Shown here piece after piece: positions 32,093-40,524 of a stretch of DNA of 64,000 nt. The DNA is from Roseomonas sp. E05 (GTDB lineage: Bacteria; Pseudomonadota; Alphaproteobacteria; Acetobacterales; Acetobacteraceae), in the NCBI RefSeq assembly GCF_030063475.1, contig NZ_JASIRT010000015.1:36342-100341 (forward strand). The letters run 5' to 3'. Below the pieces are notes generated by a model. The model did not search any database. It was not told the DNA's origin and was given only the letters and a program-made list of their open reading frames with translations. The position numbers and the translations under genes were made by a program. Positions within the stretch are counted from its first letter, which is position 1; every line of letters begins with the position of its first letter.

Positions 32093-33070
32093 ATGAAGCG
32101 ACGCACCCTGCTGGCCGCAGGCCTGGCCCTGCCGGCGCTGCACGCCCGCGCCGCCTCCGGCGCCGGCTGGACACCCGACCGCCCGCTGCGGCTGATCGTG
32201 CCCTTCGCCGCCGGCGGCCCTGCCGACATCTTCGGCCGCGTCTTCGCGGAAGCGCTGGGCAAGCCGCTCGGCCAGCCCGTCGTGGTGGAGAACCGCGGTG
32301 GGGCTGGCGGACTGGTCGGCACCGACGCCGTGGCCAAGTCCGCACCCGACGGAATGACGATCGGCTTCACCGGTCCCGGCGCGCTCTCCATCGCGCCCTT
32401 CATGCCGCAGCAGCAGATGCCCTTCGACGTCTACCAGGACCTCGCGCACCTCACCCTTGTCGTGCGCGTGCCCGAAGTGCTGGTGGTGAACGCGAAAGCC
32501 GGCATCGAGGATCTGCCCGCCCTGGCGGCGATGGCGCGGCGCAAGCCGGGTTCCGTCACCTACGGCTCCGCCGGCGCCGGCTCGATCACGCATCTCGCCG
32601 GCGCCCTGCTGGCGTCCGAGGCGAAGTTCGAGGCGCTGCACATCCCCTATCGCGGCGTCGCGCCGGCCGCCACCGACCTGCTCGGCGGCCGCTTCACCTA
32701 TCTGATCGCCGACGTGCCGGTGCTGCGGCCACATATCGAGGCCGGTGCCATGCGCCCGCTCGCCGTCACCACGGCGGAGCGGGTGCCGTCGCTGCCGGAG
32801 GTTCCCACCACGGCCGAGCTGGGCCTGCCGCAGGTGGTCTCCGACAACTGGTATGGCTGCGCCGTGCCCGCCGCGACGCCCGCCGGCATCCGCGAGGCCC
32901 TGCGCGACGCCGCCGCGCAGGCGCTGCACAGCGATGCGCTGCAGAGCGAGTTCCGGCGGCAGGGCGGCACCCCCTCCCCCCTGGCGGCCGAGGCCTATCT
33001 CGACTTCCTGCATGCCGAGGCCGACAAATGGGGCCCGCTGGTGCGGCAGAGCGGCGCCGAGACGCTGTGA
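32093..33070 (+). CDS. Bug family tripartite tricarboxylate transporter substrate-binding protein
   Basis: A 325-residue exported receptor. Signal peptide MKRRTLLAAGLALPALHARA; mature chain DRPLRLIVPFAAGGPADIFG, VVVENRGGAGGLVGTDAVAK, YGSAGAGSITHLAGALLASE and HIPYRGVAPAATDLLGGRFT are all Bug landmarks. CAAGGAGAG lies 11 bases before the ATG. Its stop shares a base with the next start (TGATG), so it heads a seven-gene + strand operon of CoA-dependent catabolism. Together with the divergent receptor it is placed under the candidate MarR operator. Confidence 0.93.
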   Translation: MKRRTLLAAGLALPALHARAASGAGWTPDRPLRLIVPFAAGGPADIFGRVFAEALGKPLGQPVVVENRGGAGGLVGTDAVAKSAPDGMTIGFTGPGALSIAPFMPQQQMPFDVYQDLAHLTLVVRVPEVLVVNAKAGIEDLPALAAMARRKPGSVTYGSAGAGSITHLAGALLASEAKFEALHIPYRGVAPAATDLLGGRFTYLIADVPVLRPHIEAGAMRPLAVTTAERVPSLPEVPTTAELGLPQVVSDNWYGCAVPAATPAGIREALRDAAAQALHSDALQSEFRRQGGTPSPLAAEAYLDFLHAEADKWGPLVRQSGAETL

Positions 33071-34050
33071 TGGCGGCGGAATTCGGCTTCCCCTCGCGCC
33101 TGCCGGAGCTTCTGGGAATCCGCTACCCGATCGTGCAGGGCGGCATGAGCTGGGCCTCCTCCTCCGCTGCGCTGGCCCTGGCGGTGGCGCGGGCCGGCGG
33201 GCTCGGCACCATCGCCGCCGGGCCGATGCGCCCCGAGGCACTGGTGGAGGCGATCCGCACGGTGCGCGCCGGCACATCGGCACCCTTCGCGGTCAATATC
33301 CCGCTCTACAACAAGCGCTCAGCCGAATTCCTCGACGTCGCCGAGGCCGAGCGCGTGCCGGTGGTGATCGCCTCGCAGGGCGGGCCGCGCGCGCACCTGC
33401 CGCGCTTCCACGCCTATGGCGCGAAGTGGCTGCATGTCGTCGCCTCGCCGCTGCACGCGCTGAAGGCCGAGGCCGCCGGCGTGGATGCGCTGATCGTGGT
33501 CGGCGGCGAGGCCGGTGGGCATCCCGCGCCGGACGAGGTTTCCGCCATGGTGATGGTGCGCGCCGTGGCGCAGGCCGTGGCGCTTCCGGTGATCGGCGCC
33601 GGCGGCGTGGCCGATGGCGCCGGCATCGCCGCGATGTTCGCCCTCGGTGCCGAGGGCGCGCAGCTCGGCACGCGCTTCCTGATGACGGAGGAGGCCACGG
33701 TGCATCCCGCCTACAAGGAGAGGGTGCGGAAGGCCGCGCTGTCCGACACCACCCTGGTCGGCCGCGGCGGCCTGCCGGTGCGGCAGCTGCGCAACCGCTT
33801 CACCGAGGAGGTGGACGCCGCCGAGCGCGCTGGCCACGCGAAGGAGGCGCTGGCACTGCTCTATGCCAGCCGAAGCCTGAAGCTGGCGGCCCTGGAGGGC
33901 GACATGGAATGGGGCAAGGTGGAGGCCGGGCAGACCGCCGGCCTGATCGACGACATCCTGCCCGCCGCTGCGGTGATGCACCGCCTCGTCACCGAGGCGG
34001 AGGCGGTGCGCCGCCGCCTTGCCGGCCTGCCCGCGCAGGTGCCGGCATGA
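33070..34050 (+). CDS. Nitronate monooxygenase (2-nitropropane dioxygenase-like) family protein
   Basis: A 326-residue FMN-dependent TIM barrel. IRYPIVQGGMSWASSSAALA is the conserved start, VGGEAGGHPAPDEV contains the histidine that acts as base in nitronate monooxygenases, and VIGAGGVADGAGIAAMFALG with GAQLGTRFLMTEEA forms the phosphate site. Members oxidise alkyl nitronates or, in other branches, reduce enoyl thioesters. In an operon of CoA enzymes an enoyl-reductase-like or detoxification role are both possible. The start at 33070 follows the TGATG overlap with the receptor gene. Confidence 0.88.
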   Translation: MAAEFGFPSRLPELLGIRYPIVQGGMSWASSSAALALAVARAGGLGTIAAGPMRPEALVEAIRTVRAGTSAPFAVNIPLYNKRSAEFLDVAEAERVPVVIASQGGPRAHLPRFHAYGAKWLHVVASPLHALKAEAAGVDALIVVGGEAGGHPAPDEVSAMVMVRAVAQAVALPVIGAGGVADGAGIAAMFALGAEGAQLGTRFLMTEEATVHPAYKERVRKAALSDTTLVGRGGLPVRQLRNRFTEEVDAAERAGHAKEALALLYASRSLKLAALEGDMEWGKVEAGQTAGLIDDILPAAAVMHRLVTEAEAVRRRLAGLPAQVPA

Positions 34051-34745
34051 TCCGCGTCGAGACGCGTGGGACCCTGCGCCTGCTGTTCCTGGCACGCGCG
34101 GAGAAACGCAACGCCATCGATGCCGCGCTCGCCAGGGCCTTGATCGCGGCGCTGGAGGCGGCGGGTGACGATCCGGCCATCGCCGCCGTCGTGCTGGGCG
34201 CCGAGGGACCGGGCTTCTGCGCCGGCGCCGATCTCGCGGAGATGCGCGCCCTCGCCGCCGACCCCTCCGCCCGTGCTGCCCGCGCGGCGTTGAGCGAGGC
34301 CATCCTGCTGGCACCTGGCCGGACGGCCAAGCCGGTGGTGGCGGCGGTCCAGGGCGCCGCGCTCGGCGCCGGAGCCGCCCTGGCGCTCTGCTGCGACCAG
34401 ATGCTGCTGGCCGAGGGCGCCAGTCTCGCCTTTCCCGAGGCGCGGCACGGCATGCTGCCGGCGCTGATGGCGCCCGTGCTGCTGCGGCACCTCGCGCCGC
34501 GGCAGGTCTTCTCGCTGCTGGCGAGTGGACGCGCGCTGCCCGCGACGGAAGCCGCCTCGCTCGGCCTCTGCCCGGCACCCGTCCCCGCCGAGGCGCTGCT
34601 GGACCGCGCCGCCGCGCTCGCCGAAAGCCTCGCCACCCTGCCGCCGCCCGCGCTGCTGGCGCTGAAGCAGCTCTGCGCCGCCGGCGCGCGCCCGCTGCCG
34701 GAGGGTTTCGCCGCGGCCCGCACCGCCCGGGAGCGCCTGGCATGA
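34047..34745 (+). CDS. Enoyl-CoA hydratase/isomerase family protein
   Basis: A 232-residue crotonase-fold protein, a little short for the family, whose C-terminal helix region is reduced. GPGFCAGADLAEM is the oxyanion loop, QGAALGAGAALALCCDQM the second and LAFPEARHGMLPA the third. The usual first catalytic glutamate is alanine, and the second is in PEARHG. It starts at the ATG overlapping the nitronate-monooxygenase stop; the much longer open frame upstream is a shadow of that gene. Coupled also to the CoA-transferase downstream. Confidence 0.87.
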   Translation: MIRVETRGTLRLLFLARAEKRNAIDAALARALIAALEAAGDDPAIAAVVLGAEGPGFCAGADLAEMRALAADPSARAARAALSEAILLAPGRTAKPVVAAVQGAALGAGAALALCCDQMLLAEGASLAFPEARHGMLPALMAPVLLRHLAPRQVFSLLASGRALPATEAASLGLCPAPVPAEALLDRAAALAESLATLPPPALLALKQLCAAGARPLPEGFAAARTARERLA

Positions 34746-35938
34746 AGCCGCTCGAAGGACTGGTGATCCTCGACCTTTCCCGCGTGCTCGCCTGCCCTTT
34801 CGCCACCATGCTGCTGGCCGAGATGGGCGCCGAGGTCATCAAGGTGGAGCAGCCCGGCAGCGGCGACGAGACCCGCAGCTTCGAGCCCTTCGCCGAGGGG
34901 CCGGGCGGCAGCGTCAGCGGCTACTACATGGCCTGCAACCGCGCCAAGCGCTCGATCACCGTGAACCTGCGGCACGAAGAGGGCCGGCGGATCATCCGCG
35001 ACCTCGCCGCCCAGGCCGATGTGCTGGTCGAGAACTTCCCCACCGGCGCGCTGAAGCGGCGCGGGCTGGACTGGGCCTCGCTTTCCGCCGTGAACCCGCG
35101 CCTGGTCTATCTCTCCTGCACCGGCTTCGGGCAGTCCGGGCCCTACGCGAAGCGCAAGGGCTACGACACCGTCTTCCAGGCCATGGGCGGGCTGATGAGC
35201 CTGACCGGCGAGCGCGGCGGCGGCCCGGTGAAGCCCGGCCTGCCGGTGGCCGACCTCTCCTCCGGCCTCTGGGTCGCCATCGCCATCCTCTCGGCGCTGC
35301 GCGGGCGCGACCGCACCGGCCAGGGCGGGCATGTGGACGTCTCGATGTTCGACGCGCAGGTGGCGCTGCTGACCATCGCGGCGGCGCGCCACTTCGCGCT
35401 GGGCGAGGTGCCGCCGCGCCTGGGCACCGAACATCCCGGCCGGGTGCCGAGCGCCAGCTTCCGCTGCGCCGATGGCCGCTACCTGCACATCACCGCCAGC
35501 GACCAGCACTGGGCGCCGCTCTGCGCCGCGCTGTCGCTCGATGCGCTGGCAGCGGACCCGGAACTCGCCACCAATGCCGGCCGCGTGGCGCGGCGCGAGG
35601 CGGTGATGCGCGCCATGGGCGCGGCGCTGGCGGAACTGCCGCGCGGCGAAGCCTTCGCCCGGCTGGATGCCGCCGGCGTGCCCGCCGGCCCGGTGCTGGA
35701 GCTGGACGAGGTGCTGGCCGACGAGCATGTCCGCGCGCGCGGCATGGTCTCCAGCTTCGAGCACCCGCTGCTCGGACGCTTTCCGGCCCTGCCGGTGCCG
35801 TTGCGCTTCGAGGGCTGGGGCGATCCGGAGGTCGGGCGGCCGCCGCTGCTCGGCGAGCATACCGAGGCGGTGCTGCGCGAGCGCCTCGGGCTGGATGCCG
35901 CGCGCATCGCGGAACTGCGGGAGATGGGAGCGCTATGA
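34742..35938 (+). CDS. CaiB/BaiF family CoA-transferase
   Basis: A 398-residue class III CoA-transferase. GLVILDLSRVLACPFATMLL and AEVIKVEQPGSGDETRSFEP open it, VENFPTGALKRRGLDWASLS and YLSCTGFGQSGPY follow, and aspartate 142 in KGYDTVFQAMGGLMSLTG is the likely nucleophile. Both ends overlap neighbours by four bases. It and the AMP-forming ligase two genes later are two different ways to make a CoA ester in one operon, which hints at a donor/acceptor cycle or at two successive acids. Confidence 0.93.
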   Translation: MKPLEGLVILDLSRVLACPFATMLLAEMGAEVIKVEQPGSGDETRSFEPFAEGPGGSVSGYYMACNRAKRSITVNLRHEEGRRIIRDLAAQADVLVENFPTGALKRRGLDWASLSAVNPRLVYLSCTGFGQSGPYAKRKGYDTVFQAMGGLMSLTGERGGGPVKPGLPVADLSSGLWVAIAILSALRGRDRTGQGGHVDVSMFDAQVALLTIAAARHFALGEVPPRLGTEHPGRVPSASFRCADGRYLHITASDQHWAPLCAALSLDALAADPELATNAGRVARREAVMRAMGAALAELPRGEAFARLDAAGVPAGPVLELDEVLADEHVRARGMVSSFEHPLLGRFPALPVPLRFEGWGDPEVGRPPLLGEHTEAVLRERLGLDAARIAELREMGAL

Positions 35939-36687
35939 CCGAGGCCGTGCTGTGGGAGATGTCCGCCGAGGGCGTCGCCACCCTGACCCTGAACCGCCCC
36001 GAGGCGCGCAACGCGCTGAATACGGCGATGGCCGAGGCCTTGCTCGCCGGCGCCCGCCGCGCCGTGGCGGAGGACGCCCGGCTGGTGCTGGTGCGCGCCA
36101 GCGGCCCGGTCTTCTGCGCCGGCGCCGACCTGAAGGAGCGCAAGGGCATGGGCGAGGACCAGGTGCGTGCCCGCCGGCTGAAGGGCTTCGCCGCCTATGA
36201 CGCGCTGGAGCGCCTGCCGATGCCGAGCATCGCCGTGCTGCAGGGGCCGGCGGTCGGCTCGGGCGGCGAGATCGCCGCCGCCTGCGACATGATCGTGGCG
36301 ACGCCCGCCGCCTCCTTCCGCACGCCCGAGGCGCTCTGGGGCACGGTGGGCGCGACGCAGCGCCTGCCGCGCATCATCGGCAAGCGGCTGGCCAAGGACA
36401 TGATGTTCACCGGCCGCACCCTCTCCGCCGAGGAGGCGCGGCAGGCCGGGCTGATCTCGCGCCTGGTGCCGGACGATGCGGCGCTGGAGGAGACGCTGGC
36501 GGAGATCGCGCGGACCATCCTCGCCGCGCCCGCCGGCGCGCTGCGCCAGGCCAAGCGCTGCATCGACGAGGGCGTGGAGCGCGACCCGCGCGCCGCGCTC
36601 GCCACCGAGCTGATGGCGATCGAGGAGAACCTCGCCGAGGGCGCCTGGCGCGCGGCCATGGCCGGCTTCGGGAGCCCCGCGCGATGA
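35935..36687 (+). CDS. Enoyl-CoA hydratase family protein
   Basis: A 250-residue crotonase-fold enzyme. LNRPEARNALNTAMAEALLA is the N-terminal signature, VFCAGADLKERKGM the oxyanion loop and QGPAVGSGGEIAAACDMIVA the second loop, where the expected first catalytic glutamate is present, unlike in the other three crotonase genes of this window. FRTPEALWGTVGATQRLPRI supplies the third loop. This one is therefore the best candidate for a true hydratase or methylglutaconyl-CoA-hydratase-like enzyme. ATGA overlaps on both sides. Confidence 0.9.
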   Translation: MTEAVLWEMSAEGVATLTLNRPEARNALNTAMAEALLAGARRAVAEDARLVLVRASGPVFCAGADLKERKGMGEDQVRARRLKGFAAYDALERLPMPSIAVLQGPAVGSGGEIAAACDMIVATPAASFRTPEALWGTVGATQRLPRIIGKRLAKDMMFTGRTLSAEEARQAGLISRLVPDDAALEETLAEIARTILAAPAGALRQAKRCIDEGVERDPRAALATELMAIEENLAEGAWRAAMAGFGSPAR

Positions 36688-38315
36688 GCGCGCCCTTCCC
36701 GCTGGAGGGGATCTGTCCGCTGACCAGCGAGGCCGCCCTGCACCGCGCCGCCGCCATCGCGCCGGAGGTGGAGGCGATCGTCGCCCCCGCCGACCGCATC
36801 ACCTATGCCGCGCTGGCCGAGGAGGTCGCCGCCATCCGCGCCGCACTGGTCGCCGCCGGCGTGCGGCGGGGCGACCATATCGGCCTCTGCCTCGGCAATG
36901 GGCCGCGCTGGGTGGCGCTGTTCCTGGCGATCGGCTCGCTGGGGGCGGTGACCGTGCCGGTGAACACCCGCTTCCGCGCCGGGGAGATGGCCTATGCGCT
37001 GCGCCAGTCGCGCGTGCGCATGCTGTTCCTGGCCGACCGGTTCCTGCGCGTCGATTTCGTCGCCATGCTGCGCGGCATCTGTCCGGCGCTCGATGGCGGC
37101 CTTCCCGATGCCGCCCTGCCCGACCTGCAGAAGGTCATCGTGCTGGGCGAGGATGTTCCGGCGGGCGCCGTGTCCTGGGGAGACTTCCTCGCGGCCGCGC
37201 AGGGCCCCGCCGCACCTTGCTGCACGCCGGACGACGTGCTGCTGATCCAGTACACCTCGGGCACCACCTCCTTCCCCAAGGGCGTGCTGCTGACGCATCG
37301 CAGCATGTGCGCCGATGCCTTCTTCTCCGGCGGCCGCATGGGCCTGCGCGTGGCCGACCGCTTCCACAGCGCCCGCCCCTTCTTCCATGTCGCCGGCAGC
37401 ACGCTCTCCATTCTCTCCTGCCTGCAGCATGTGGCGACGCTGGTCACCATGGACCGTTTCGAGCCCGGCGAGGCCCTGCGGATCATGGAGGAGGAGCGCT
37501 GCACGCATTTCTCCGGCAACGACACCATGGCGCTGATGCTGCTGAACCACCCGGACCGTCCCCGGCGCCGCCTCGTACTGCGCGGTGCCTGGGCGGCGGC
37601 TTCGCCCGGCATCGTCCGCCGCATCATCGACGAGCTGGGCGCGCGCGAATGCGTCGTCGGCTACGGGCTTTCGGAAGCCTCGCCCAACGTGTCGCAATCC
37701 GCCTGGTGGGAGCCGGAGGAGATCCGCGTCAGCGGCCGCATGCTGCCGGAGCCGGGCGTCGCGGTTCGCATCCGCGCGCTTGATGGCGGCGGCGACTGCC
37801 CGCCCGGCGCCGAAGGCGAGATCCTCGTGCGCGGCTGGAACGTCATGCAGGGCTATTTCGACAAGCCGGAGGAAACCGCCAAGGCGCTCGACGCCGGGGG
37901 CTGGCTTTCCACTGGCGATCTCGGCCGCCTCGATGCCGAGGGCCGCCTGCAGTTCACCGGCCGCGCCAAGGACCTGGTGCGCGTCGGCGGCGAGAACGTC
38001 TCTCCCGCCGAGATCGAGGACATCCTGAACCGTCACCCCGCGGTGCGGCAGGCGGTGGTGGTCGGCGTGCCCGATGCGCGATTGATGGAAGTGCCCTGTG
38101 CCTTCGTCATCCCCAACGAGGGGCAGGTGGTGGAGGAACAGGCCTTGATCGGCTGGAGCCGCGAACAGATGGCCGGCTTCAAGGTGCCCCGCTACGTCTG
38201 CGTCGTCGATGGTTTCGAGGCGATCGGCATGACCGCCAGCTCGAAGATCCAGAAACGCCTGCTGGCGGAGCATGCGGTGAAGCTGCTCGGCCTGGAGAAA
38301 AGGCCGGGGGGATGA
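36684..38315 (+). CDS. AMP-forming acyl-CoA synthetase (ANL superfamily)
   Basis: A 543-residue adenylate-forming ligase that activates a carboxylic acid with ATP and CoA. The P-loop YTSGTTSFPKG is at residues 190-200, VGYGLSEASPNVSQS near 325 is the adenine-binding A5 region, LSTGDLGRLDAEGRLQFTGR near 410 holds the ribose-binding aspartate and KDLVRVGGENVSPAEIEDIL the hinge. The C-terminal lysine is in SSKIQKRLL. The substrate pocket cannot be read. It is the sixth gene of the + strand operon starting at 32093. Confidence 0.93.
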   Translation: MSAPFPLEGICPLTSEAALHRAAAIAPEVEAIVAPADRITYAALAEEVAAIRAALVAAGVRRGDHIGLCLGNGPRWVALFLAIGSLGAVTVPVNTRFRAGEMAYALRQSRVRMLFLADRFLRVDFVAMLRGICPALDGGLPDAALPDLQKVIVLGEDVPAGAVSWGDFLAAAQGPAAPCCTPDDVLLIQYTSGTTSFPKGVLLTHRSMCADAFFSGGRMGLRVADRFHSARPFFHVAGSTLSILSCLQHVATLVTMDRFEPGEALRIMEEERCTHFSGNDTMALMLLNHPDRPRRRLVLRGAWAAASPGIVRRIIDELGARECVVGYGLSEASPNVSQSAWWEPEEIRVSGRMLPEPGVAVRIRALDGGGDCPPGAEGEILVRGWNVMQGYFDKPEETAKALDAGGWLSTGDLGRLDAEGRLQFTGRAKDLVRVGGENVSPAEIEDILNRHPAVRQAVVVGVPDARLMEVPCAFVIPNEGQVVEEQALIGWSREQMAGFKVPRYVCVVDGFEAIGMTASSKIQKRLLAEHAVKLLGLEKRPGG

Positions 38316-38339
38316 ACGCCTCGTTCAGCCGCCACGGAG

Positions 38340-38359
38340 GGCACGCCGACGGGCGTGCC
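38340..38359. repeat. Intergenic palindrome
   Basis: GGCACGCC (38340-38347) / GGCGTGCC (38352-38359), an exact 8-bp inverted repeat with a four-base loop, just downstream of the acyl-CoA synthetase stop. It forms a pair with the second palindrome at 38386 and may work as a terminator or RNA-stability element. Confidence 0.5.
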
Positions 38360-38385
38360 CGAGAGCTTGCAAGAGGTAAGGGGGT

Positions 38386-38408
38386 CTGGGGGAACTCCGT
38401 TCCCCCAG
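38386..38408. repeat. Intergenic palindrome upstream of the hydrolase gene
   Basis: CTGGGGGAAC (38386-38395), loop TCC, GTTCCCCCAG (38399-38408), a perfect 10-bp stem ending 19 bases before the next ATG. Similar G-run palindromes occur at 58761-58782 and 58939-58954, so this may belong to a dispersed repeat family. It could attenuate read-through into the hydrolase gene. Confidence 0.55.
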
Positions 38409-38427
38409 CCTTCGCCGGAGGGAACCC

Positions 38428-39222
38428 ATGACCGCCACCTTGCCTGAGGGCCGCTTCGCCTCCTTGCCCGGTGTCCGCCTGTTCTACCGTGACAGCGGCG
38501 GCGACGGCCCGCCCCTCGTGCTGCTGCACGCCAATACCGGCACCAGTGCGAGCTGGCCTGACCAGTTTCCCGCCTTCGCCGCCGCGGGCTTCCGCGTCAT
38601 CGCCTTCGACCGGCGCGGCTGGGGGCAGAGCCTCGCCGACCCCGCCAGCGGGCCGCAGCCCGGCAGCGTGGCCGAGGACCTTGCCGCACTGGCCGAGCAC
38701 CTCCGCCTGCCGGAGTTCCATCTGCTTGGCGTCGCCGGCGGCGGCTTCGCGGCGCTGGACTACGCCGCCTGGCGGCAGGAGCGGCTGCGCAGCCTGGTCG
38801 TCGCCGCCAGCACCGGCTCCTTCGCCGAGCCGGAGATGGAGCAGCTGAGCCGCAACATCGCCATCCCCGGGTTCCGTGAGCTGCCGGAAACCTTCCGCGA
38901 GATCGGCCCTTCCTTCCGGGCCGAGCATCCCGCGCGCGTCGCCGCCTGGCACGCGGCCGAGCAGGTGGCGCGGCAGCCCGGCGCCACGCCGCTGTCGCCG
39001 CGCACGCCCAACACCTTCGCCAAGGTCAGCGCGATCCGCACGCCGGTGCTGGCGATCGCCGCCAGCGCCGACCTGCTCGCGCCACCCGCCCTGATGCGGC
39101 GCTGGGTACGGCACCTGCCGCAGGCCGAATGGCTTACCATCGCCGATGCCGGCCACTCCGTGCCGATGGAGCAGCCGGAGATCTTCAACACCGCGGTGCT
39201 CACCTTCCTCCGCAAGCACTGA
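38428..39222 (+). CDS. Alpha/beta hydrolase-fold protein lacking the nucleophilic serine
   Basis: A 264-residue alpha/beta-hydrolase-fold protein. LVLLHANTGTSASW is the oxyanion strand-loop, IAFDRRGWGQSLAD follows, and the catalytic histidine is present in DAGHSVPMEQPE. The nucleophile elbow, normally GHSMGG or GxSxG, is GVAGGGF with alanine 103 at the serine position. The acid is probably aspartate in AASADLLAPP. A classical hydrolase mechanism is therefore unlikely; a lyase, dehalogenase-unrelated or non-enzymatic role is possible. GGAGGGAA precedes the start. It may share the preceding operon despite the 112-base gap with two hairpins. Confidence 0.82.
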   Translation: MTATLPEGRFASLPGVRLFYRDSGGDGPPLVLLHANTGTSASWPDQFPAFAAAGFRVIAFDRRGWGQSLADPASGPQPGSVAEDLAALAEHLRLPEFHLLGVAGGGFAALDYAAWRQERLRSLVVAASTGSFAEPEMEQLSRNIAIPGFRELPETFREIGPSFRAEHPARVAAWHAAEQVARQPGATPLSPRTPNTFAKVSAIRTPVLAIAASADLLAPPALMRRWVRHLPQAEWLTIADAGHSVPMEQPEIFNTAVLTFLRKH

Positions 39223-39327
39223 GCTTTTCGCGTTGCGTCACCGGGCCGGGCATCGCCGGCTCCGCCCCCCGCTCCGGCACGCCCAGCGTGAGGGCCGGGA
39301 TGAAGGCCGCGCGTCGCGACGGACCCG

Positions 39328-40524
39328 TCAGGGCGCCTTGACGAGCGCCGCGCCGTCGCGCGCCACGACGCGGCCGCGCTTGACCACCAGCTTGCGCGGC
39401 GGCCGGGCGACGACGGCTTCGGCCAGGCTTTCCGCCTCCATCAGCACGAAGTCGGCCTGGCAGCCGGGCGCCAGGCCGTAGTCCCGGAGCCCCATCACCG
39501 CCGCGCCGCCCGCGGTGCAGATGTCGAGCGCCAGTTCCACCTCCTCGTCGCGGCGGAAGTTGTTGCGCAGCCCGAGCAGCATGGCGCGCTCCAGCATGTC
39601 GCCGTTGCCATAGGGGCCCCAGGTGTCGCGGATGCCGTCCGAGCCGGCGCAGAGGCGGATGCCCATGCGGCGCAGCGTGGCGGCCGCCGGCACCGGGCGG
39701 CTGGCCGGGGCGGTGGTGGCGATGGCGATGTCCAGCGCGGCGATCCGCTCCAGCAGCGGGCTGACCAGCGCCGCGTCCGGGTCGCCCAGGCAGAAGGCGT
39801 GGCTGACCGTCACCCGCCCCTGCATGCCCAGCGCCTGCGTGCGCTCGATGATCAGCTCCAGCGAGAAGCAGCCGAGCTGGCCGGGCTCGTGCAGGTGGAT
39901 GTCCACCGGCTTGCCGAACCGCTCGGCCAGGCCGAACACCAGGTCGAGATGGCCCTTCGGATCGCGGTCGATGGCGCAGGGGTCCAGCCCGCCCACCACA
40001 TCGGCGCCCAGGCGCATCGCCTGCTCCATCAGATCCGCGACGCCGGGGCGGATCAGCAGGCCGGATTGCGGGAAGGCCACCGTCTCGATGTCCATCACCG
40101 CCGCATAGGCCGCCCTGGTCGCCAGCACGCCTTCCATCCCGGCGAGGCCCACGGCGTCATCCACATCCACATGGCTGCGGATATGCGTGGTGCCCATGCG
40201 CAGCGACTGCACCACCTGGCGCGCCGACTGCCGTGCCGGGTCGATGTCCCACTCCTTCTTCAGCCGCCGCTCGGTCTCGATCTTGTCGATCAGCCGCGGC
40301 CCGGCCTGGTGCCTGCGCCAGCCCATGCCCCAGAGCGACTTGTCGAGATGGGTGTGCGCCTCGACAAGGCCGGGGATCAGCAGGGCGCCCCCACCCTCCT
40401 CCACCGGCAGGCCCGGCGCGGACCCGGCCGCCTCCCCCGCGACGATGCGGCCGCCGCGCACCAGCAGGTCGGTGGCCGCGCCACCCATGGGGCGGACGTT
40501 GCGCAGCAGAAGGTCGTGGCTCAT
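39328..40524 (-). CDS. Amidohydrolase family protein (cytosine deaminase-like)
   Basis: A 398-residue metal-dependent hydrolase. HTHLD at residues 57-61 gives the first metal ligands, DIHLHEPG near 213 the third histidine region, SHAFCLGDPD near 240 the fourth, and AGSDGIRDTWGPYGNGDMLE near 305 the aspartate. This order and the DTWGPYG motif match cytosine deaminase and N-substituted ammelide hydrolases, which remove an amine from a ring. No signal peptide. The start at 40524 (MSHDLLLRNVRPM) was chosen over longer readings because the upstream part is low-quality sequence. It is convergent with the hydrolase-fold gene; a small stem (39245-39260) lies between them. Confidence 0.87.
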   Translation of the reverse strand: MSHDLLLRNVRPMGGAATDLLVRGGRIVAGEAAGSAPGLPVEEGGGALLIPGLVEAHTHLDKSLWGMGWRRHQAGPRLIDKIETERRLKKEWDIDPARQSARQVVQSLRMGTTHIRSHVDVDDAVGLAGMEGVLATRAAYAAVMDIETVAFPQSGLLIRPGVADLMEQAMRLGADVVGGLDPCAIDRDPKGHLDLVFGLAERFGKPVDIHLHEPGQLGCFSLELIIERTQALGMQGRVTVSHAFCLGDPDAALVSPLLERIAALDIAIATTAPASRPVPAAATLRRMGIRLCAGSDGIRDTWGPYGNGDMLERAMLLGLRNNFRRDEEVELALDICTAGGAAVMGLRDYGLAPGCQADFVLMEAESLAEAVVARPPRKLVVKRGRVVARDGAALVKAP

